Part shown: one piece after another, positions 45,501-56,200 of the stretch
Numbering within the stretch: position 1 is the first letter of the stretch
Layout of the letters: the number at the start of each line of letters is the position of its first letter
NCBI GenBank assembly: GCA_037783545.1
Contig: JBBELK010000064.1
Span: forward strand, 3,224,001 to 3,288,000
Direction of reading: 5' to 3'
Length of the DNA: 64,000 nucleotides
Source of the DNA: Henricia sp. BOLD:AAB3569
Taxonomy: Eukaryota; Echinodermata; Asteroidea; Spinulosida; Echinasteridae
The notes under the pieces: model-generated
What the model was told of the DNA's origin: nothing
The model's database searches: none
The model's input: the letters and a program-made list of their open reading frames with translations, nothing else
Position numbers and translations under genes: made by a program

Positions 45501-48500
45501 CTTAAAGCCTGTCATCCAAAAAGCTCCTCGTCGCAAAGTTTATAAATTCGCCAAAGCTGACATCGATGGCTTGAAAAGAAGAACCAAAGACGTTGCTGAC
45601 GCTTTTATGATTGACGCAGACACTCGCTCTCTCGAGGATAATTGGAATATATTTCAGGCAGCTTTATTAAACGTAATGGAGAATTGTATCCCAACTTCAT
45701 GTAAGAGCTCACGTTTTAATCTGCCATGGATGTCAAGTTCATTAAGGAAGTTATCACGGAAGAAGCAGAGGGAATTTTATACAGCTAAGACAAACAATAG
45801 TCACAGGTGCTGGGGCTGGGCCTATTACCGATCACTTAGGAAACAACTTCAGAAGCAACTCAGAAAGGCTGAACATGAATACCTTTCCACTACAGTTTTT
45901 GATTCTCTCCGTAGTGATCCTAAGCGATTTTGGTCGTTCATAAAGAACCGTCGCCGTGATTCAAATGGCATAGCTGCCCTTTGGAACGGTAAGCGACTTG
46001 TCAGTACGGCAGAGGACAAAGCTGAAGCACTCAGCAATCAATACAAATCCATCTTCACCAAGGAAGATAGTCGTTCCTCATCTAGTTTACCGAAAATGAG
46101 CAGTATTAAGCTTCCGAGTGTACCTCATTTAATTGTTCATCCGGATGGCGTATTTAAGCTACTCAACCAGCTATCGCCACACAAGGCTCCAGGCCCGGAT
46201 GGAATCACCCATTTGTTCTCCAGAAATGTGCATCTGAAATATTGCTCCAGTGTTGACCAAAATTTGTAACCAGAGCATTTCCCTGGGTAGGCTCCCATCA
46301 GCATGGGCAAAGGCTAATGTTACAGCTATTTTTTAAAAAGGAAGTCGTACGGACCCAGCTAACTATAGACCGGTATCCTTAACCTCCATCTGCTGTAAAG
46401 TAGTTGAGCATGTAATCTTGAGAAGCATCGTGCTCTAAACAGTGCTCAACATGGATTCAGGGCTAACCGGTCCTGCGAGACCCAACTTCTTACCACAGTT
46501 CATCAGATCTGGGAGGCAAACGAACGTGTTAAGCAGGTGGATGCAGTTGTGTTAGACTTTGCGAAAGCCTTTGATACCGTTCCGCATCGTCGCCTTCTCT
46601 ATAAGCTCCAACACTACGGAATAGTTGGGTCGCTTCACCAATGGTTTACTTCATTCCTTATGGGTAGACAACAGTCAGTAGTCATCCAAGGTATCCCATC
46701 CAAACCAGGGCTGCTTCCGAGCGCTCTTCCCTGGTGCACCTTGGCGTTGGGAACGTTACGTCACACACATGCGTACACACAATCGCGCTCGAAAGCGTTA
46801 TCGGGATCCCTGGTGCACCACGGTCATTAAACATTACATTCCCGCTAATAAAATCTTGGTTTTCCACATAATAAATCACAGATATCTGATGAAAATAAAT
46901 CATGAAAATGTTTACAACATTTGCATTCGATGTGGAAGCTTGAACATTCAAAATATCAACCCAAATTTCCAGAATCATTCTACGACGCGCCAGTCATTTT
47001 TGCCGATTCATGCATGAGTACGCGCATCTGCGCATGTCTCCCACTGTCCCGACGACTCGGAGGTCGGGAGCAGTTGGTGCCACCATCTGGTGCACCAACG
47101 CGCTTTCGGGCGAGTACCATGGAGCACCAGGGATCCCTGGTGCCGCGCTTGAAAGCAGCCCAGTAGAGGTGATGTCCGGGGTACCATAAGGCACAGTCCT
47201 CGGTCCTCTCCTTTTTCTCATGTATATTAACGACCTCCCTGATGGGCTAAAGTCCAAAGTTAGCCTATTTGCAGACGACTGTGTGGTGTATCAACCTATC
47301 ACTTCCTCTACCGATTGTGAGTTACTCCAAAGGGATCTGACGTGACCTCACGTTCCCAAGCCCTACAGGGCTTGGGAATGTGATGTCATGCAACTTCACA
47401 ATGCAGTGGTTTCCGCCATGTTTGTTCATGTTGCCAGTAACATGCGCGATGTACGTTCAGATATAAGCAATGGCAGCTGCGTAGCACTGTTGAACTGTAG
47501 TGCAAAGACGGACCCACAACCTGGACTGCTTTCGAGCGCTCGTCCCTGGTGCACCTTGGCGTTGGGAACGTTACGTCACACATATGCGTACGTACAATCG
47601 CGCTCGAAAGCGTTATCGGGATCCCTGGTGCACCACGGTCATTACAAATTACATCCCCGCTAATAAAAGCTTAGTTTTCCACAAAATAAATCACAGGTAT
47701 CGGATGAAAATAAATCATGAAAATATTTACAACATTTGCATTCGATGTGGAAGCTTGAACATTCAAAATATTAACCCAAATTTCCAGAATCATTCTTCGA
47801 CGCGCCAGTCATTTTTGCCGATTAATGCACGAGTACGCGCATCTAGATACTGCGCATGTCTCCCAGTAGCCCGACGACTGCTGGGCTGCGTTCCAAACAC
47901 GCGAACGTTTGCAAACTTTGGCAACGTTGGCCAACAATTCGAGTGGAACGTAATGTGCGCCACCAACGTTCGCCAACAAACTTTTGGGTTGTTCGCCATG
48001 TTCGCTAGGCATTTCAAAATTGCACACGCGACATGAAAGACGACTGACGATGTTTTGCAAATTGGAAAATTACAAATAAATTGCACCTTTTGTGGTTTTC
48101 TCATTATCGCTGGCGATACACAATCAATAGCAACGTGTCACATCTCTTCAAAAAATTTGAAAGCAGCGGAAAGCCACATTACAACGTAACGTCGGTACGA
48201 TTGTTGTGACTGTGGGCGCCGCCATCTTGACAATGTATTTTGGCAAACAATCCATTCCACATGAGCAAACGTTGCGCCAACGTTAAACAAACCGTTCGCG
48301 TGTTTGGAACGCAGCCCTGCTTTCGAGCGCGGCACCAGGGATCCCTGGTGCTCCATGGTGCTCGCCCGAAAGCGTGTTGCGTGCACCAGATGGTAGAGTT
48401 GATTGGTTCCGTGAAGATTCCAATACATTTTTACGAGGCGGGTTCCAGACGGAATTTTTGGTGCTACCAGAAAAAACTACCGCACGGCAGCCAGTTGGAT

Positions 48501-50171
48501 ACTCACTTGGGCTGCTTTCGAGCGCTCGTCCCTGGTGCACCTTGGCATTGGGAACGTACGTCACACACATGCGTACACACAATCGCGCTCGAAAGCGTTA
48601 TCGGGATCCCTGGTGCACCACGGTCGTTTAAAATTACATCCCCGCTAATAAAAGCTTAGTTTTCCACAAAATTAATCACAGGTATCTGATGAAAATAAAT
48701 CATGAAAATATTTACAACATTTGCATTCGATGTGGAAGCTTGAACATTCAAAATATCAACCCAAATTTCCAGAATCATTCTACGACGCGCCAGTCATTTT
48801 TGCCGATTCATGCATGAGTACGCGCATCTGCGCATGTCTCCCAGTTGTCCCGACGACTCGGAGGTCGGGAGCAGTTGGTGCCACCATCTGGTGCACCAAC
48901 GCGCTTTCGGGCGAGCACCATGGAGCACCAGGGATCCATGGTGCCGCGCTCGAAAGCAGCCCGGGCTGACGTCATGGGCGCTTACTTCCCAATCGCGCGG
49001 CTGAATCGGCCAATGACGCGCTCCAATTTGCTTATGAATATTTAGGAGGTGTAGTAACACCAACTGCTCCCGACCTCCGTCCTCGGGACAACTGGGAGAC
49101 ATGCGCAGATGCGCGTACTCATGCATGAATCGGCAAAAATGACTGGCGCGTCGTAAAATGATTCTGGAAATTTGGGTTGATATTTTGAATGTTCAAGCTT
49201 CCACATGAATGCAAATGTTGTAAATATTTTCATGATTTATTTTCATCAGAGACCTGTAATTAATTTCTTGAAAACCAAGCTTTTATTAGCGGGGATGTAA
49301 TTTTTAATGACCGTGGTGCACCTGGGATCCCGAAAACGCTTTCGAGCGCGAACATGTACGCATATGTGTGTGACGTAACGTTCTCAACGCCAAGGTACAG
49401 GTGCACCAGGGACGAGCGCTCGAAAGCAACCCATGGTTGTTCTTTTCTCTCTCAGGATGGAGTCGTGTACCGTGTGACGGTGGCTTCTTAGAACAGGTAA
49501 ATTGCGGATCTGTTAAAACTCTTAATTAGAATGAATTCATGAAAGTTTTACTTTCATACCTGCAATTTCAACTCGGTGTACAACTACAAGTGTTATGGAC
49601 CTCGTTTACAAAAAAATCGGTTTTTTCCCCCTAGAAATTATCACTATTGACAGAAATCAAGCTACCGGTAACAACATGTAGATGTTGCGCATGCGATGCA
49701 TGACCTGCACGTTTATAGCCACTAGGCGATTTGTGCAGTACATACCAGACAGATACAGATATATACAGATTATTCATGCTAAATTTTTCTGAACAAAATT
49801 TCACCTTTTGCCGGCAGAAGATAAACTGTACTAAACAATGCATACACTGAGGTAAAATCTTAGAAGAATAAATTATATTTACTGGTCGCCACTATTTCCC
49901 CTCAATGAATAAATATTGTATAATAAATAACATACACCCGCCTTCGTCACTAATTCTGTATATTGGGGGGTTTAGATGCACGTAAAACGTGAACGCGAAA
50001 TGCTGTGAGCACTTGGTCGTTGCTTTGAGGAAATCTTAAAACAGACGAAAACAAAAATCCACAAATATGGATAACTCTTTTGCCTTGACCAAAATTCGAA
50101 CCTGGGTTCTGAGACCTCGTAAAGATATGACCAGTGCAGGCGCGGATCCAGAGGGGGGCGTTTTGGGGGTC

Positions 50172-50204
<33 letters not shown>

Positions 50205-53200
50205 TGCTCCGACACCAACAAATATAATGTAATGCATTTTTTGCGTGTCCGCCTGTCCGAAACAAGCAGACATAAAAATCTGATGGGCAAAACCCCTCCC
50301 TGGTGGCAAAACCCCCTCCTGGAAAAATTCATGGATCCGCCCCTGCAGTGCTCAAGCCATTTCGCGTTCACGTCCGCGTTTTACGTGCATCATATTAACC
50401 CAAGAAATGATTATGGTGAGGTAACACATGAAACATGATGAATTAAGCAGTGAGAAAATTTCAAGTTTTACTTTGAAAACACTCAGAATTTTTATGTCGT
50501 GCTCCATAGACCATGGAGGCATTGAGTCTCAACTGGCGAGGGTGTATGGTATTTTTTCCTCGGTATTAAGTGTAGATTTGATTTAAAAACCCAAATTTTT
50601 TAGTGAGAAACATTCATGATTTTGTGAGGAAATACTGAACAGATTTTCAGCCTGTCTCATATGTTTTGCACACGAGGTTTGAAGCCATGATCAACTTCCC
50701 AATTCTTTCCAAAACCCCCAAACGGTGCACATCTGCGGAGTGAAAAGTGTCATTTTCCTTGAAACACGTGGACTATTTCCTTGAAACACGTGGACTATTT
50801 CATTAAGTTAGTAAATTTCCTACCTAATACCTCTGGTGATGGCAATGTGTAGAATTCTCTCATTTATACTCCACATAGGAACAACTAATTTACCACAAAA
50901 TGAGACCATTTTAAACAATCGTGGTAAAAGTTTCAGGAACCTTTTATTTATTTTTAACAGCAATACTTTGTCTTTTCTCCTCAGGTTTTGATTACCAGGC
51001 AAGGGTCCAGTTTAAATAAAGTAAGTGTCATTCTCTATTGTAACTTTAAAGGTGCATTGTTTGTGATTGGAGCCAATTTTACCATACAAATCTAGACAAT
51101 TCTGAGTTTGTTCATAACAATAGCACTGAAGTTTTATACATTCACTTTCTGTGTGGAGAGCTAGAGAGGCAATTTATGGTAAAATGCTTTGCCCAAAGGC
51201 ACATTCCCCTTTTGAGTACATGACACTTGACTGTTTGGATATCAAAAATTCACAGTAAATTTGGCTCGGAGCACGTATATTTTGAAGGAAAGAATTAACT
51301 GACGTCCAAATTTTTGAATATGTGGCCAGTGACGGAAAGAGTTGATCAGAAATTTGTTTTTTTTAAATGACTCATCTAGCATCTATGAGCAAGTTTGGGT
51401 GGGCGACTATAACCTACCCCCGGGGCTTGGTTCCTCTAGTCAGACTAGCTAGTCAAACCACGCAGCATTCGGGTGACATAAAGCAAGTTCGGGCGTGCGA
51501 ATAATAGTTAGACTAACCATATTCGAACTAGATGTCACTCGAACGCTGCGCCGTTTGACTATAGCTAGTCTGACTAGAGGAACCAAGCCCCGGGGGTAGG
51601 TTAGTCTAGTTAACTATAGTCGCCCGCACTGCCCATATCGACTATGGTTAAGTCTAGTCGCCCACCCGAACTTGCTCTATAAGGTAGGTGCAAATTGATT
51701 GAGAAAATTATGATTTTGTGAGGAAACACTTGAAATTTTCAGCCCGTCTCATATGTTTTGCACACAAGGTCTGAAGCCATAATCAACTTCTCAATTCTTT
51801 CCAAAAAAAACATGGTTTGAGAGATGAAAATCTATACATAAACTGCATTTTTTAAAAACCAATATATTTGATAATTTTAAAGCCAAGTTAGGAAAACAAT
51901 TTAATTGCGCTTTACAACTGTCAGGAACTACCTCAATATTGATACATGTATAGGTCGGCGAGTCGCGGCTAAGCCAGAGACACTGGGGACAAATTCTCTT
52001 CCAAAAGAATGTTCTAGGATCTGTAAGGTGCATTACACAACACTGGACCTAGGGCTTTACATCCCATCCACAGGATGGAGCAATTGGGGTCAAGTGCCTT
52101 GCTCAAGGGCACATTAACCTCAAGTAGTCTGAAAATCACAACCTTTGGGTGTTTCAACCGGAAGTTTGTGAGTGAATGACCCAAACTGCTCAGCCACGAT
52201 ACTTAACTCATTCTGCAAGTTACCTACACTGTGCTAAACGAAAAGAAAATGCATTGTATTTTTATCCGTATCATGTATATCACCAGGAAGGCAAAATCTG
52301 TGCAGTTGAATTTGCAAAAGGCTACATGAATACGTACATCGTACAGACTTGACCTACTCATCTGTGTAAATATTCGAAAGGTTCCATGTTGTGACAGGCC
52401 ACAATTTTCATTCATACATGCTGGTAAATGTACAGCACAAACCCCCTTATTTTTGGCACATGCCAAGGTTAAAACAAACTTTACTTATTGCATATGTGCC
52501 AAGTGAATGAATTTAATTGCTGGAGTGGTTAAAATTGGAGGTCAGTTGAATTCCCTATTTTTAACTTGTGCTACAGACATTCCATTAATATGCTCTGTCC
52601 TCCCGTGTACAGACTGCATGTGATAATATGAACTTATGTAGGCCATTATTCCAGCAACGTATCAACATTCACTGTCCTTATACATGTAGGTACCCATTTA
52701 CTCCTGGGTGGAGAGAAGCAAAGTGCATTGCTCATGGGCACATGAACCACAATCTGAACCCACATGAATTGAGCTTTTCGTTTTGTGGAAAGTGAAATGT
52801 GTAACATGCAGTTTGTGCTCTTGCATTTATAACGTGAAAAAAAAACATCCTAAAATGGCTAAAAAGAAACCTTTCAAGAAAATTCTAAATTTTAACCACT
52901 CCTAAATTCAGGGTTTGTTTTTGTCAAATCTGCGCTCACTAGTGCTCGTCATTTTATAAGAACAAATACATTTAATTCTAACCTATAAATTGATAACTTA
53001 AAAACATAAACAAGATTGTGTGCATTTTCAAAGTTTAACAAAATTAAACTAGTTTGAGGAAAGAATTTAGTACTCGATTATCACTTAGACCTGTAGAAAA
53101 CTTATGAGATTAGCTTAAAAATGTTAAGGAAAATATTTGCACAGAGCTTGGGCCAAGTTTTTGTGATCATGACTAGAAATCGGCAGTGGATCCAGGCACT

Positions 53201-56200
53201 ATCAAATGTGCAATTTCTGATGGTTACAAGTTTTTTAAAGGCCCTATGTATCATTCGCAAGATACAACTTTTTGCAGATTCGTAGAATACGAGTGTAACA
53301 TATCTAAGGAAGAATGTTGGTAAACTAGCCTGAAGAAATTTTAGCTACACAGATGCATCAATACTTCCGAAAACCTTGAAAAGGTCCCGTGCACAGGACT
53401 TTTTTAGAAACCCACCTTCGTTGTCAATTTCCAACATGAAATACCATTTTTGACGGAAATAAATGTGGTGTTTGTTGTTACCATTGCTATCGACACTTTG
53501 AGTAAGGTTTTCCTTGTCAACTCATGAAAAACAAAATTGGGTCATTGCAAATGATACAATGAGCCTTTAAGGACAAAGTGATGGTCGAGTGCTAAATTCC
53601 TACTGTTCATTGTATGAAGCTCTTTCCAAATTTCTGAAAAATAACCAATATGCAAGTGGATGTGTGCTGTAAAATAAAACTAAATTTGGTCAAATTTGTA
53701 CTCGCTAATGCTCAAGTAATTTTATAAGAAAAAATAAACTTAAAGATAGTATACATAATCGGTAAACTGTTACAAATAGTTTAATCCCCCTGTGTGATTG
53801 AATATATGCATGATTAAAACCAACCTAAGCAAAAACCAGCTCCGTCTAACTTTTGAGAAAACGGTCAAAAAAGAGTTTGCAGTCATTTTGCCCCTGAATC
53901 ACAGTGCATGTAGTGTTTTGATGAAGTAATTTGGGCGAATTGAATTTGTCTTATGAGGTGAAAACTAATTGTTTGACTCATTTCTCAAAGACTATAGCAC
54001 TTCAGACAACCATTTCAGGGGAAGTTTTCTACTGTCGTCATGTTTATATTGTGTAAGTTGGGCATAAATCTGTGAACATTTCTGATTTTCGAGATACCAA
54101 TCATGTATACTGCCTTTAAGAGCCAGATTCTGTAAGATTCAACCAGGGGGTGATATATCACCGTTCAGTATTCCATCCAATTTTTTTTTGTGGGTAGATA
54201 TATCATCCAAACTGACAAAAATCACTTTTTTTTTCGGAGAAACTGCTTCGGTTGAAAAATACGGCCGTGTTTAGGGTAGGGGTCCGAAGGGCCTGATAGG
54301 TGCCAAAGTCAAAATCTGGACTTTGTCCTCTGAATATCTTGGTGCGCCCTCAAAAAGCCTCCTTGATCTTATGGTATATAAATATATGGGTGGAGTTGTT
54401 CTGAAAAACGGTATTTTTTTCGAGGCTAATTGAGGGCGCCACCCATAAGTGGCGCTTCAAATCGCAACTTTTTGCATTTTAGACCATGTTTGAGGCCCTC
54501 CCAGTTCCTGCGCCCTCATAAAGCCTTGCTTGTTCATGTTTATTTGGACACATGGGGACCTTTTCTTCCCAAAAAAACATAAATGGCAGAGGCTTAGTGA
54601 GGGCGCTTGTTAATAGAGGGCGCTTTTTGCCGTAAGAACGCGATTTTTGGCAATTTTCGTCAGGCTATATCTCGGTGCGCCCTCTATGGAATTCAGTGAA
54701 ACTTGTTTTATTGTGTTCCTCTATATCCCCACTATTCATAATAAAAATAACTAGGAGGCTTTTTGTCTCATTGACCCTTTATGTGCAAATTCATGCACAC
54801 CAGATCACCACTTTTTGAAAAACAACACTTGGTTCTCGTACACACCTATAGGTGGCAACAATCATTTGGGAAATTTATTTGAGCATTTTCAGAGCATAAA
54901 AAGCATAACAATTTATTAAAATCAGCAACAATTTATTGAAATATACCCAAACTTTCAAGAAAACAATGAACGAGGCACCTTTGGTGCTGAAAAAAAAAGC
55001 CTGAATGGCCAGCAACTAAGTGAATGATATGCTTGGTCAAAAGGTTCTCACGACAGCCCCTAAATTAGAGTTAGCACATCCATGTACATGTAGTTCATAA
55101 CCAACTGAAAATGTTGACCGACTTTAGACACTATAACTGAAGGTTATACTTGTCCAAAAGACCTTGCCAAGGCATTCTCACAACAAAAGGTGACAGTCAA
55201 CGTGTTTATGCCTACAGAAGCTCTCCATGAAAAGTTCATGAATGGAGGTATTTTTAAATTTCTGACAGGCTCTTCTTAGAAAAGAAGTAATGTCCACATC
55301 TGCTTCCTGAAAGAAAAGTGCATCACTGAAAATGTTATCCTATTTTACTCCAATAAAGATGTATGATTGGGAATTCTGTGGCATTCCAACCCAAGCCTAA
55401 GCCTGTAATGCATACAATGTATCCCCATTTAATGTAATCTTTGCAGCGCCACAATCATACATCAGCCCAATCATACATCTTTATTGGAGTAAAATAGGAT
55501 AACATTTTCAGTGATGCACCTTTCTTTCAGGAAGCAGATGTGGACATTACTTCTTTTCTAAGAAGAGCCTGTCAGAAATTTAAAAATACCTCCATTCATG
55601 AACTTTTCATGGAGCTTCTGTAGGCATAAGCACGTTGACTGTCACCTTTTGTTGTGAGAATGCCTTGGCAAGAACTTTTGGACAAGTATAACCTTCAGTT
55701 ATAGTTTTGAAAGTCGGTCCACATTCTCAGTTGGTTATGAACTACATGTATACTGTGCTAACTCTAATTTAGGGGCCGTCATGAGAACCTTTTGACCAAG
55801 CATGTCATTAATTCACTTATTTGCTGGCCATTCAGGCCTTTTTTCAGCACCAAAGGTGCCTTGTTCATTATTTTCTTTAAAGTTTGGGTATATTTCAATA
55901 AATTGTTGCTGATTTTAATAAATTGTTATGCTTTTTATGCTCTGAAAATGCTCAAATAAATTTCCCAAATGATTGTTGCCACCTATAGGTGTGCACGAGA
56001 ACCAAGTGTTGTTTTTCAAAAAGTGGTGATCTGGTGTGCATGAATTTGCACATAAAGGGTCAATGAGACAAAAAGCCTCCTAGTTATTTTTATTATGAAT
56101 AGTGGGGATATAGAGGAACACAATAAAACAAGTTTCACTGAATTCCATAGAGGGCGCACCGAGATATAGCCTGACGAAAATTGCCAAAAATCGCGTTCTT

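Larger units (their letters stand above)
44216..47343 (+). mobile_element. CR1-like non-LTR retrotransposon, broken
   Basis: Order on the + strand: a hydrophobic leader with a 2A-like GDVHPNPGP; a PHD-type zinc finger; a low-complexity link; an APE endonuclease (RGGGVFIAV, GGDFN); a reverse transcriptase (HKAPGPDGI, NYRPVSL, LDFAKAFDTVPHRRLL, LFADD). Stops and shifts interrupt it near 44640, 44902, 45312, 46269 and 46337. A 454-bp MITE splits the reverse transcriptase at 46709-47161. The sequence ends near 47343 against other DNA, so the 3' end is missing. It is not functional as it stands. Confidence 0.88.
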
